Shown here one piece after another: positions 17,529 to 26,384 of a stretch of 64,000 nucleotides of DNA. How positions within the stretch are numbered: position 1 is the first letter of the stretch; each line of letters starts with the position of its first letter. The notes beneath the pieces are model-generated. The model made no database searches. It was given only the letters and a program-made list of their open reading frames with translations, and was not told the DNA's origin. Made by a program: the position numbers and the translations under genes. Origin of the DNA: an uncultured Bacteroidales bacterium (GTDB lineage Bacteria > Bacteroidota > Bacteroidia > Bacteroidales > Bacteroidaceae); NCBI GenBank assembly GCA_902789725.1, contig CADAPC010000006.1, forward strand, positions 1 to 64,000. Reading direction: 5' to 3'.

Positions 17529-19289
17529 TCAGCGGAGCATCATCTTCCGTGTTTGCCCTCCCTGCTTCACGAGATAAATGCCGGGGGTTGTGGGGTGGGG
17601 GATGGCTACTCCGCCTAAGGTGTAGTACAGGGCTTTTTCTTCGTGGCTGCAGGCAATGTCAGAAATGGCCGACAGGTCTCCTCCCATGAACTTAAACGAC
17701 ACGAGGCCGTCTTGTTCGGTGATGTCGGTGATGGGTTTGTTCATGGCAAAGCTTCCGTCGGTGTTGGCGTTGAAAAGGCTTCCGCCATGATCTTTGTGCG
17801 ATTCGTTGTCAAGCACGGTGACGGATTGGTTGCCGGGGAAGAGCTGCGAGAGGTATTCAGAGGCTGTGACCCGGTATTGCATTTCGCCCACTTTGCCAAC
17901 AGAGCGTCCGTAGTTGTTCCCTGCGGGGATGATGGTCATGCGCTGGTGGTCTTTGTCTGCGTTGACCGCATTGTTGCGCCAGCAGGTCTTGTCGTAATCC
18001 ACATGGGTGATGAGCAGTCCGTGACACTGGGCTGCGGAGGTGCCCACGTATTGGAACCACCCATTGCTCTGCCGGTTCTCGATGAGAAAATATTCGTTGC
18101 GATTCCCTTCGTTGTAAATAATGTAGGCGACGGGTTCGTCTTGCAAAGCGGGCATGTTGGCGATGGTGCAGGGTGCTGACAGCTCGATGGGGGTGAGCCA
18201 CCCGGCAAACCATCGCTCGTAGGCGGTGAATCCAGCGGGCTGTTCACTTTGGACGTACTGTCCGTTGTAGCTGCCTGAGTCCATCACGTCCCAGTAGTTC
18301 ATGCCAAATCCGCCATTGTATTCAATGTTGTAGAAGTCAGGCAGTCCAAGGCAGTGGCTAAATTCGTGGCAGGCGGTGCCTATGCCGTTGATGGTGCTGC
18401 CAGTAGAGCCATGCAGTTCGCTACTCATGGCATAGGTGTCGATTTTGCATCCTCCCAGGATGATGGCTCCATCTCCATCGCGCGATTCTCGCTTGGCAGC
18501 ACTCAATTCCCATTCATGGGGCCAAATGGCGTTGGCTGGTGCTCCCATGTTCTCGCCATAGCCGGCATAAATGATGTATATTTGGTCCACTTCTCCATCA
18601 TTGTCCCAGTCGTAATTGCTCCAGTCGATGTCGAACTGTTCGTCTGCAAGTTTACACACTTCGGCAGCCAGTGTGGCCGTGTACTTATCGTAGCCTTCCT
18701 TGTCGTTGGCGCCATAGTAGGTGTAGTCTTTGGATGCTGTTATAGGACCATAGACATCGAAAGTGATGTTCAGTTGACCGTAGGATTGGTCGTAGAAATA
18801 GTCGTGCACGGAACCGTAGTGGTAATGGTCGTGGTACCCTTTCTCGTTGAACATGCGCTCGAAAGTGTTGCGCGTGTGAGTGCTCTTCATGCTTAGGTTG
18901 GGAAAATCGACCAGCAGCACAATGCCTGTTTTCTCCCCTACGAAGTTTGAGGGTGAGCCGAAAGCCTTCCTGGCAGTTCGTTTCATGTTGCGGTCAAGAC
19001 GTTTTGCGTTTCTCCTGTAGCTGCGTTCCTTCCACTTTGTCAGCATAGAGTCGGCCAGTTCGGGCTTCAGTTGCCAATCACCATGCTCGTCCTGAATGGC
19101 AGGTGTACCGTCGAGGGTGGTGTGGAAGTGGAAAGCCTCGTCTCCCCTCAGCACCAGTGTCAATTTTGTGCCATCGCTGTTGATCACCGTGAAGGGGATG
19201 CCCTTGGCGGGCATGCCCCATACCTTAGCACAAATAATAAGTCCTGTCAGCAGACTACAGAAAAGTCTTGCTTTTAAGTTCATTCTCAT
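17529..19289 (-). CDS. Secreted M6-family zinc metalloprotease
   Basis: A 586-residue secreted endopeptidase. The zinc motif HEFSHCLGLPD gives His308, Glu309 and His312 with the downstream Asp of the metzincin-like M6 (immune inhibitor A) family; the PFTVINSDGTKLTLVLRGDEAFH segment is the usual M6 N-terminal propeptide. Start placed at 19289 (MRMNLKARLF..., cleavable signal) because the longer frame adds a charged, non-signal leader; 19283 is also possible. The C-terminus (ALYYTLGGVAIPHPTTPGIYLVKQGG...) resembles the sorting tails of Prevotella type-9 cargo. It is transcribed towards the SusCD operon from its own promoter and is probably not part of the xylan machinery. Confidence 0.92.
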   Translation of the reverse strand: MRMNLKARLFCSLLTGLIICAKVWGMPAKGIPFTVINSDGTKLTLVLRGDEAFHFHTTLDGTPAIQDEHGDWQLKPELADSMLTKWKERSYRRNAKRLDRNMKRTARKAFGSPSNFVGEKTGIVLLVDFPNLSMKSTHTRNTFERMFNEKGYHDHYHYGSVHDYFYDQSYGQLNITFDVYGPITASKDYTYYGANDKEGYDKYTATLAAEVCKLADEQFDIDWSNYDWDNDGEVDQIYIIYAGYGENMGAPANAIWPHEWELSAAKRESRDGDGAIILGGCKIDTYAMSSELHGSTGSTINGIGTACHEFSHCLGLPDFYNIEYNGGFGMNYWDVMDSGSYNGQYVQSEQPAGFTAYERWFAGWLTPIELSAPCTIANMPALQDEPVAYIIYNEGNRNEYFLIENRQSNGWFQYVGTSAAQCHGLLITHVDYDKTCWRNNAVNADKDHQRMTIIPAGNNYGRSVGKVGEMQYRVTASEYLSQLFPGNQSVTVLDNESHKDHGGSLFNANTDGSFAMNKPITDITEQDGLVSFKFMGGDLSAISDIACSHEEKALYYTLGGVAIPHPTTPGIYLVKQGGQTRKMMLR

Positions 19290-19337
19290 TTGTCTATCTT
19301 TCTTTAATCTTTTAACTTGACCTTTCAATCTTCTGTG

Positions 19338-19369
19338 CAAAAGTACACTTTTTTTTGTGAAGAATCAAC
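19338..19369 (-). promoter_or_regulatory. Promoter of the M6 protease
   Basis: On the minus strand a -7 box TACTTTTG lies at 19345-19338, with GTTG (one off the TTTG -33 consensus) at 19369-19366 and a 20-nt spacer. The start codon follows about 50 nt downstream. Confidence 0.6.
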
Positions 19370-19441
19370 GAAAGAGGGAAAAAGCGTGGCGAAATATGGA
19401 AAAAGTGCCGTGTGGGGAGCGTGAATGAAAAGAATTTATGC

Positions 19442-19449
19442 TAAATTTG
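19442..19449 (+). promoter_or_regulatory. -7 box upstream of GH115
   Basis: TAAATTTG matches TAnnTTTG. It lies inside the first codons of the longest frame, so the true start should be downstream (ATG at 19476). No -33 TTTG and no TGTAAC pair at the distance seen in the other xylan-locus promoters were found. Confidence 0.5.
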
Positions 19450-19475
19450 CGGAAGTAATCAATCCGAAAATCTAT

Positions 19476-21926
19476 ATGATATCTTATTTTCATCAAAGTA
19501 AGCGACCCATGTGTCTGCTGCGATTCTGGTTGTTTCTGTCCTTTAGCACAGCTCTGCTGACAGCAAGGGCTATCGATTTGAAGAACTGCCGCATTGTGGT
19601 GGATTCTGCCGATGCACCCTTGGTGAAGAAAGTGGCGAGTGTGTTAAGTGCTGACATTGAGCGTGTGGTGGGTGTGGCACCAGAGGTGGTGGGGCAGGTG
19701 AGCGAAGGATCGGTAGTTATCCTTACCACGCTTGATAAGGCTGCTCTTTTTGGTGTGAAGGCTGATGAATTGCAAGGGGCTTGGGAACGCTACAAAATAG
19801 TGACCCAAGGTAATCGCCTCGTCATCATTGGCAGTGACCCACGGGGCGTGGCATACGGTGCCATGCATGTGAGCGAGCGCATTGGCGTCAATCCATGGTA
19901 TTGGTGGGCTGATGTGCCTGTAAAGAAAAAGAATGAACTTCATTACGAGGAGAACTATACGTCTTCATCCCCCACCATCAAGTATCGGGGCATCTTCATC
20001 AACGACGAGGATTGGGGAATGAAGACTTGGGCTGCGGAGAATTTCGAAAAAGAGCTGGGCGACATTGGCCCTAAGACTTACGATAAGGTGTGCGAACTTC
20101 TCCTTCGGCTGAGAGCCAACATGCTGGCTCCGGCTATGCATACCTGTACGGGTGCCTTCTATTCCCATTCCGAAAGTCAGCGAGTGGCAGCAGAGTGGGG
20201 CATCATGATTACGACCAGCCATTGCGAACCCCTGCTGTTCAACAATGCAGCTCCCTCAGAATGGGACAAAGAGCGGGATGGAGAGTGGAACTATCTGACC
20301 AACAAGCAGACCATCTGGAAGAAACTGGACAACCGCATCAAAGAAACCGCTCAGTACGACAACATCTACACCATGGGTATGCGTGGATTGCACGATGAAG
20401 CAATGAAGGGTTCTTCCGACCCCAAAGTGCGCGCAAAGACCTTGGAAGCCGTCTTTGCCGACCAGCGTCAGATTCTTGAAACCCACAAACGGAAGGCCGC
20501 CAGCACGATTCCTCAAATCTTTGTTCCCTACAAGGAAACGCTCGATATTTACGATGTCGGGCTGCGTGTACCAGAGGACATCACCCTTGTGTGGCCTGAC
20601 GATAATTATGGCTACATGAAACGTGTGTCTAACCCCACGGAACGGCGACGAGCAGGAGGTAGTGGCGTGTACTACCATCTCAGCTATCTGGGCACTCCCC
20701 ATGACAACATTTGGTTGGCCACCACCGCTCCAATGCTCATGTATGAGGAGCTGAAGAAAGCTTACGATGCGGGAGCCGACCGCTACTGGCTGTTGAATGT
20801 TGGTGACATCAAACCCATGGAGATGGAAATGCAGCACTTCTTCGACATGGCATGGAACTTCCACACATTCACCTACGAAAATGCCAATCGCTACCAAGCC
20901 AAATGGCTTGCTTCCCTTTATGGAGCACAGTATGAGAATGCCTTCCAGCGCATTCTCGATGCTTATTACCGTTTGGCTTGGGACCGAAAACCTGAATATA
21001 TGGGCTACGAAATGGAGTGGGACAGTGAGGAGAATAATCGTCTGCACGACTCAGACTTCTCTTTTGCTACAGGTTCCGCCCAGCGTCGATTGGCCGACTA
21101 CCAACGCATCTCTGACCAAGTGGAGGACATTGCCCAACAGCTCCTGGCAGAGCAACGCCCCTCCTTCTTCGAACTGCTTGGCTATAGTGTCAAATCGGCC
21201 TATCAAATGAACCGCAAGTTCCTCATGGCGCAGCGCAACCATGAAACAGGCAGTGCGGACGATGCTGCCGAAGCCGTGGCTGCCTACGACAGTTTGCAGT
21301 GCTTACTGAAAGAATACAATGCACAGCTTGGCGGAAAGTGGAATCGGATGATTTCGGAGATTCCTCCCGGCTTCTGTGCCAAATATCAAGAAATGCCCGA
21401 ATTGGTGACAGAACCTACTGAGGCCTATCGCTTGCCTGCTTCTCAGCAGCGTGTGGAGTATGCTCACAAATTTTCTCTTTCCACACTCAAGCCAGCACAT
21501 CCGTTCCGTTTGCTCGAAGGAGTGGGCACCGACTGGGTTAGTCTGCAAATGGGGCAACCGCTCGACCCTCAGCAAGACCCTCGCAGTTTGACTTCTTCCC
21601 ACATCGACATTCCTTTTGAACTTTCCTCTGTGCCATCTGCATCAGCTGGGTCACGTACAGAAATTCGTCTCTGTGTCTCGGTTCTCCCCATGTGGCCAAT
21701 AGCTACTGACCGTAGCAATCGTTTTGGTGTCAGCATTGACGGTCAAGACCCCCAGGTGTGCGAGAACTCCATTGTCGAGTGGTCGGCACCTTGGAAATTG
21801 CAGGTGCTGGAAAACCGCAAAGAGTTCACCTTCCGTCTGCCCATCGATGGCACGAAGAAACAACATACTCTCACCCTGATAGTAGGCGATCCGGGGCAGA
21901 TTGTGCAGAAAATAACGTGGGAATGA
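19476..21926 (+). CDS. GH115 family xylan alpha-(4-O-methyl)-glucuronidase
   Basis: Glycoside hydrolase family 115 enzymes remove (4-O-methyl)-D-glucuronic acid side chains from internal and terminal xylose of xylan. Recognised from the conserved blocks GVAYGAMHVSERIGVNPWYWWADVP, YRGIFINDEDWG, LLLRLRANMLAPAMH, TSHCEPLL and YTMGMRGLHDEAM. Size (816 residues from this start) is near the family norm. A hydrophobic signal (LLRFWLFLSFSTALLTARA) supports export to the periplasm. Start moved to 19476 because a -7 box overlaps the earlier codons. The C-terminal part (about 640 on) is the accessory beta-domain. It is a central clue that the locus targets glucuronoxylan. Confidence 0.93.
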   Translation: MISYFHQSKRPMCLLRFWLFLSFSTALLTARAIDLKNCRIVVDSADAPLVKKVASVLSADIERVVGVAPEVVGQVSEGSVVILTTLDKAALFGVKADELQGAWERYKIVTQGNRLVIIGSDPRGVAYGAMHVSERIGVNPWYWWADVPVKKKNELHYEENYTSSSPTIKYRGIFINDEDWGMKTWAAENFEKELGDIGPKTYDKVCELLLRLRANMLAPAMHTCTGAFYSHSESQRVAAEWGIMITTSHCEPLLFNNAAPSEWDKERDGEWNYLTNKQTIWKKLDNRIKETAQYDNIYTMGMRGLHDEAMKGSSDPKVRAKTLEAVFADQRQILETHKRKAASTIPQIFVPYKETLDIYDVGLRVPEDITLVWPDDNYGYMKRVSNPTERRRAGGSGVYYHLSYLGTPHDNIWLATTAPMLMYEELKKAYDAGADRYWLLNVGDIKPMEMEMQHFFDMAWNFHTFTYENANRYQAKWLASLYGAQYENAFQRILDAYYRLAWDRKPEYMGYEMEWDSEENNRLHDSDFSFATGSAQRRLADYQRISDQVEDIAQQLLAEQRPSFFELLGYSVKSAYQMNRKFLMAQRNHETGSADDAAEAVAAYDSLQCLLKEYNAQLGGKWNRMISEIPPGFCAKYQEMPELVTEPTEAYRLPASQQRVEYAHKFSLSTLKPAHPFRLLEGVGTDWVSLQMGQPLDPQQDPRSLTSSHIDIPFELSSVPSASAGSRTEIRLCVSVLPMWPIATDRSNRFGVSIDGQDPQVCENSIVEWSAPWKLQVLENRKEFTFRLPIDGTKKQHTLTLIVGDPGQIVQKITWE

Positions 21927-21944
21927 GCATTTTCTCACTTTTCA

Positions 21945-21977
21945 TTTCGTACATCTTCTTCCAAATGATTATCTTTG
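21945..21977 (+). promoter_or_regulatory. Promoter of the YARHG-protein gene
   Basis: The -7 box TATCTTTG is at 21970-21977. TTTC at 21945-21948 is one base off the -33 TTTG, with a 21-nt spacer. The ATG follows 24 nt after the -7 box. Confidence 0.6.
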
Positions 21978-22001
21978 CCACCTAAAAAACAAAACAATGA
22001 T

Positions 22002-23183
22002 ATGAATATGAAACTACTTACTACTGGGCTGATGTGGCTCGTCGCCTTGATGGCAAGCGCCAATGATGGCGTGTTTTTCGTGAATGGCAATCAGATTGTG
22101 CCTGTCCATGAAACGGACGTGGCTGTGACCAAGGAGGTGCTTACCATCAGCATCTGCGACGATGGCTTTGCATCGGTTGATGTTCTCTATGAATTTACCA
22201 ACCGTGGAAATGCCAAGGTGGTGGATATGGGCTTCGAGGCTCAAGCTCCTTACAACTCGGGAGAGAATCTCTTAGGCAAGAAAGGACATCCTAACATCCA
22301 GAACTTTACTGTCACCATGAATGGGCAATCGCTCACTTACAGCACCTGCCTTGTGCGTGCAGGTTCGGAGGAAACTTCCACCGACTTTAAGCCGCTCAAC
22401 ATGCAGGAGTGGCGACAGCCCAATTCTGACAACGCAGACGAGGAGGATTGGGGCAACAACCTTATCAACAAAAAGACAAAGGAGGACATCTACTGTTCGA
22501 TGGCCTATCTGTTCAAAGCCAATTTCAAAGCTGGCAAAAACGTTGTCCACCACACCTACCGCTTCCAAATGTCTGTCGGCGTTTACAGCACTTTCGAGGT
22601 TCCCTATTGGCTTCTGCCTGCCATGCGTTGGGCCAATCATCAGATTGATGACTTCACCCTCCGCATCCAGGCCAAGAACACGGCGAAGCAGTTCTTCCTC
22701 TTTGACGACGGGCTTTGGGATGGAGCCGCATGGACCGTGACTGAGGGTAAAGGGAAAGTACACAAATATGTGCGCCCAGATGATTCTGAAATGAAGTATT
22801 ATGAATTTTCTCTCCGCAATGCAACGGTGGAATGGCACAAGCAGAACTTCCGTCCTTCGAGCAACTTCAGCATCAACTCAGGCGATGCCATCCTCTTCTA
22901 CCCCGAAGAAAATTTCAAGCTTGGTCGTTTCTACGACCGCAATGCCTTGGTGCTCGATCCTCGTGGTTGGAACAATGCTCCCAGCAAAGTGGATGATAAA
23001 GATGCTGAGGGCCTGAGCAGTGCGCGTATTCTGCGCAATCTTCCCTATGCCAACCGCGGCTATGTGTTCAAGGATCAGAAGCTTCAAGCTTACTTCAACT
23101 CCCTTTGGTGGTACATGCCAGACCCCACTTGGAAACAGGACACTTCCGACTTCACAGAGCAGGAAAGAACCTATATAAAATAG
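22002..23183 (+). CDS. Secreted YARHG-domain protein
   Basis: A 393-residue exported protein with signal MNMKLLTTGLMWLVALMASA. The last 50 residues (ILRNLPYANRGYVFKDQKLQAYFNSLWWYMPDP...FTEQERTYI) are a clear YARHG domain, a small module found in bacterial extracellular proteins of unknown function. The preceding 320 residues form a beta-rich region that I do not recognise. The start at 22002 is preferred over a TTG at 21975 because the -7 box occupies 21970-21977. It lies 75 nt after GH115 but has its own promoter. A link with xylan use is only positional. Confidence 0.85.
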   Translation: MNMKLLTTGLMWLVALMASANDGVFFVNGNQIVPVHETDVAVTKEVLTISICDDGFASVDVLYEFTNRGNAKVVDMGFEAQAPYNSGENLLGKKGHPNIQNFTVTMNGQSLTYSTCLVRAGSEETSTDFKPLNMQEWRQPNSDNADEEDWGNNLINKKTKEDIYCSMAYLFKANFKAGKNVVHHTYRFQMSVGVYSTFEVPYWLLPAMRWANHQIDDFTLRIQAKNTAKQFFLFDDGLWDGAAWTVTEGKGKVHKYVRPDDSEMKYYEFSLRNATVEWHKQNFRPSSNFSINSGDAILFYPEENFKLGRFYDRNALVLDPRGWNNAPSKVDDKDAEGLSSARILRNLPYANRGYVFKDQKLQAYFNSLWWYMPDPTWKQDTSDFTEQERTYIK

Positions 23184-23286
23184 GTGTCTTTCCCACCCTC
23201 AAAATTCCTATATTTTTGGAGTGTTTCGTTCCTCTTTTTAAGACATTTCGTCCCTTTGTCTGAGTAGGCTCTCAAACCCATGCGGG

Positions 23287-23353
23287 ATGGAACATTCGGA
23301 ATAAAAAAAGAAACCTCCGCGAAAGTGGAAAAGAGGGGAAAGGCGTAACTTTG
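23287..23353 (+). promoter_or_regulatory. Promoter with phased half-sites (CotH gene)
   Basis: Half-sites TGGAAC (23288-23293) and AGAAAC (23309-23314) are 21 bp apart, and the -7 box TAACTTTG (23346-23353) begins 31 nt later, the same geometry as the 878-944 promoter. Sequence match to the best copy is only about half, so the support is mainly the spacing. Confidence 0.45.
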
Positions 23354-23402
23354 CCGGCGAAAAGTGAAACAGAAGCACGTTGTGTTTCAAAACAGTGAAT
23401 GA

Positions 23403-25745
23403 ATGAAGAAGTCTTTCTCCACCGTAACCCTCTTGTCTCTTTGCATGTTGACAGCGCAGGCTCAGCCTAAGTTTAGTCGGCAGCATGGACTCTACGAGGT
23501 AAGCAACCTTACCGTCGCCATCACCACCGAGGATGATGAGGCCACCATCCATTACACCACCGATGGTAGCGAGCCACTCCCCACAAGCCCAATGTACACC
23601 ACACCGCTCGTGCTCAACACGAACACGCTTTTGCGGGCGGTTGAAGTGAAGGCCGACACGGTTGCGTCGCCCATCACCACTGCCACCTATTTGTTCATGA
23701 ACCATGTGCTCCGTCAGTCCGACACTCCCAAAGGCTATCCGACACAGTGGGGCAGTTTTACCCAAATGGGTGGCACGGCTCAGGCTGATTATGGAATGGA
23801 TGAAGAAATGACTACTGATGTAACCTTGCGCCCAAAAATTGTGGAGGGATTGAAGAGCTTACCCATCTTGAGCATTGTGACGGACAAAGAAAACCTCTTT
23901 AGCCATGAGGCTGATTCGGCACTTGGCGGCATTTACATCTTCACAGGCCCTCCTGTGGGCGATGCTACGGGACATGGGTGGACACGCCCGGCCAGCATCG
24001 AACTGATGGGTGGAGGACATGACCTCTCTGCAGCCTGTGGATTGCGCTTGCATGGTGGGCATGGCCGATTGGCTGAAAAAAATCCCAAGCATTCGTTCCG
24101 TCTGGTGTTTAAGGACGAGTATGGCGAGAAAACCCTGAAGTACTCGCTGTTTGGTGAGGACGAACCTAACAAGTTCGACCAGCTTGTTGTGCGTTGTCAC
24201 TTTGGCAATGCTTGGCAACACTGGTCGGAAAGTAATAGGCAGAAGGCTCAATACACTCGCGACGTGTGGGCACGGCGTATGCAGCGGAAAATGGGGCACA
24301 CAAGTGTGAATGCACTCTATGTACACCTGTTTCTCAATGGTATGTATTGGGGACTTTACAATATTGCCGAACGAGTGGACGACCAGTTTGGCAAGGACCA
24401 TTTGGGCGGCAAGAAGAGCGACATCGATGTGCTGAAGATAGAAGAGGATGGGGGCAACCACATCGAAGCTACAGAGGGGGACATGGAGGCATGGAACCTC
24501 ATGGTGGAAACGGCTGCGCAGGCTGCTACTGACCAGGATGCCTTCTACCGTCTGCAAGGTTTGGATGCAGAAGGTAACGATGATCCCGATGCAGAGGCAC
24601 TGTTGGATGTGGATGCGTTCATCGACTATATGCTCATTAATCAATATGGGGGTAACACCGACTGGGATCACCACAACTGGTATGCGCTGCGGCGTCGTGG
24701 GCCTGAAAGCCAAGGATTCCGTTTCTTGTGCTGGGATTCCGAAATCATCTTTGAAAGCGAACGGGAGAACGTGCTTGGCACAAACAATGGCAAGAGTTTC
24801 CCTACGGGCATCTTCCATAACCTCTTGCAGAACGAGAATTTTGCCCGCCGCTATATGCGCCGAGCCAAGGAGGTGCTGGCTGAAGATGGTCTGTTGGGAG
24901 AAGCATCGGTGGTGGCTGTTTGGGATAGCCTCTACCACACCATTCAGTCAGCACTTTATGATGAGGCAGCCCGTTGGGGCGATTATCGTCGCGATGTGCA
25001 TCCTTACACCTCAAAAGGCTCGCTTTATACGGTGGATGACACTTATATGACAGAACGCAACCGCCTTCTGCAGCAGTATTTCCCTGTGCGGACAGAGCGT
25101 GTGCTGAACGACATTGTCCATCTGGTTGACATCGATGACTTTGAGGCTCCCAACGGTTGGACCGAGCTCCTGGCTTCCATGTTTGTTGAGTGGGACGGTA
25201 GCCGTGCGAATGCTCAACCCACCGGGCATCCTGTCACTGTCGATTGGCACATGAATCAAGAGGCTGGTGGTGGAACGGCAATCGCTGGTTTTGTTGGTGT
25301 GGAAGAAAACCGATTCGCCGATGTGGGACAATACGAGAAACTGGTGCTCCGAGGCACAGGCAGTGGCATCCGCATCCTTGCCAACCGACTGGTGCCGCAT
25401 GGTCCGTGGAAACAAATCACGGTGTCGTTCAACGACTCCGACCCCTATTGGGATGCCAATCTTCAAGCCATCGTGCTTCCATTGGCCGACCTTCAGAATG
25501 CGCTCACCAGCGAAGGTGTTTCCCGCAAGGACAATTTTCTCCATCTCCATGCCATCAAGGTCGATTGGGGTAAGAACGCCCGTGTGCGTGCCGCCTATCT
25601 GGTGCCAGATGAAGAGACCTTGCCCGTTTGGGCCGTGGGACATGAGCCGCTTCATGACAAATACTACACGTTGCAAGGTGTGCAAATTGCTACTCCTACC
25701 CGTGGCATTTACATCCGCAATGGGAAGAAAGTGTGGGTGAAGTAG
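23403..25745 (+). CDS. CotH kinase-like secreted protein with chitobiase C-terminal-type domain
   Basis: A 780-residue secreted protein. After the signal (VTLLSLCMLTAQAQ) comes a chitobiase/hexosaminidase C-terminal-type beta-sandwich (about 30-100, ITTEDDEATIHYTTDGSEPL...NTLLRAVEVKA). A CotH domain follows (about 170-480: GLRLHGGHGRLAEKNPKHSFRLVFKDEYG, VHLFLNGMYWGLYNIAERVD, CWDSEIIFE). CotH of Bacillus spores is a protein kinase; in Bacteroidota these proteins are surface-exposed and uncharacterised. The tail YYTLQGVQIATPTRGIYIRNGKKVWVK is a type-9-secretion-like sorting signal. Its promoter has the half-site geometry of the xylan operons. Domain calls are firm, the function is not. Confidence 0.88.
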   Translation: MKKSFSTVTLLSLCMLTAQAQPKFSRQHGLYEVSNLTVAITTEDDEATIHYTTDGSEPLPTSPMYTTPLVLNTNTLLRAVEVKADTVASPITTATYLFMNHVLRQSDTPKGYPTQWGSFTQMGGTAQADYGMDEEMTTDVTLRPKIVEGLKSLPILSIVTDKENLFSHEADSALGGIYIFTGPPVGDATGHGWTRPASIELMGGGHDLSAACGLRLHGGHGRLAEKNPKHSFRLVFKDEYGEKTLKYSLFGEDEPNKFDQLVVRCHFGNAWQHWSESNRQKAQYTRDVWARRMQRKMGHTSVNALYVHLFLNGMYWGLYNIAERVDDQFGKDHLGGKKSDIDVLKIEEDGGNHIEATEGDMEAWNLMVETAAQAATDQDAFYRLQGLDAEGNDDPDAEALLDVDAFIDYMLINQYGGNTDWDHHNWYALRRRGPESQGFRFLCWDSEIIFESERENVLGTNNGKSFPTGIFHNLLQNENFARRYMRRAKEVLAEDGLLGEASVVAVWDSLYHTIQSALYDEAARWGDYRRDVHPYTSKGSLYTVDDTYMTERNRLLQQYFPVRTERVLNDIVHLVDIDDFEAPNGWTELLASMFVEWDGSRANAQPTGHPVTVDWHMNQEAGGGTAIAGFVGVEENRFADVGQYEKLVLRGTGSGIRILANRLVPHGPWKQITVSFNDSDPYWDANLQAIVLPLADLQNALTSEGVSRKDNFLHLHAIKVDWGKNARVRAAYLVPDEETLPVWAVGHEPLHDKYYTLQGVQIATPTRGIYIRNGKKVWVK

Positions 25746-25750
25746 CCCCG

Positions 25751-25817
25751 ATGTTACAAAATTGCAACTTTAAGATACATATTGTAAAGCTTCTTCCAAA
25801 AGAAAGGGGTAACTTTG
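25751..25817 (+). promoter_or_regulatory. Promoter with phased half-sites (DUF3237-GH95-GH43 operon)
   Basis: TGTTAC (25752-25757) and AGATAC (25773-25778) are 21 bp apart; the -7 box TAACTTTG (25810-25817) starts 31 nt later. The 28-bp block matches the 35550 copy at 17 positions. No -33 TTTG. Confidence 0.55.
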
Positions 25818-25849
25818 CAGCATCTTTTTTACTAATCTATATCTAACGT

Positions 25850-26350
25850 ATGTATTTGCAGAAAGTTTTTATCGCGATGGCTTGCTGGCTTCTGGTCGGC
25901 ATAGGAGTGCATGCTCAGACGAGTGCGGATGTGCCAGGACCTGAGACGGAATTTGTGATGCAACTGAAGGTGAAGTTGGGCGAAGCCTATTCAGTGGGCG
26001 AAACTCCCAAGGGACGACGCACGGTCATCCCCATCACGGGTGGCACCTTTGAGGGGCCTCTGCTCAAGGGTACCATTCTGGAAGGGGGAGCAGACTGGCA
26101 ATTGGCCAAAGGCAACCGTACGGAATTGGAAGCTATCTATAGCATCAAGACCGACGATGGTGTGTATATCCACATTCGCAACCGCGGCATCATTGCTGGG
26201 GGTGAAGGCGGCTTTTACTTCAAGGCGGCTCCTCAGTTCGAAGCTCCCGAAGACAGCAAATACGCTTGGCTGAACAACGCTCTGTTCCTTTGTGCCCCTG
26301 TGTGGGGACAAGGCGAAGGCATCACCTTAAATGTGTGGAAGGTGAAGTGA
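25850..26350 (+). CDS. Secreted DUF3237-family protein
   Basis: A 166-residue protein with signal peptide (MACWLLVGIGVHAQ) and a complete DUF3237 beta-barrel (LKVKLGEAYSVGETPKGRRTVIPITGGTFEGPLLKGTILEGGADW...). DUF3237 proteins have no established activity. It is the first gene after an operator-bearing promoter and lies 34 nt before the GH95 gene, so it is probably co-transcribed with GH95 and GH43. A lectin, lactonase or sugar-isomerase-like role for the barrel would be guesswork. Confidence 0.85.
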   Translation: MYLQKVFIAMACWLLVGIGVHAQTSADVPGPETEFVMQLKVKLGEAYSVGETPKGRRTVIPITGGTFEGPLLKGTILEGGADWQLAKGNRTELEAIYSIKTDDGVYIHIRNRGIIAGGEGGFYFKAAPQFEAPEDSKYAWLNNALFLCAPVWGQGEGITLNVWKVK

Positions 26351-26384
26351 GAAACCGAGGAAAAGAAACATAACTATTTACACA

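Noticed and set aside
19383..19449. A TGTAAC-type operator upstream of GH115
   Set aside because: At the fixed distance from the -7 box the bases do not match either half-site, so GH115 was left out of the proposed regulon.
21911..21977. The same operator upstream of the YARHG gene
   Set aside because: Only AATAAC and TCTCAC fall nearby, with spacing off by one, and the promoter already has a near -33 box.
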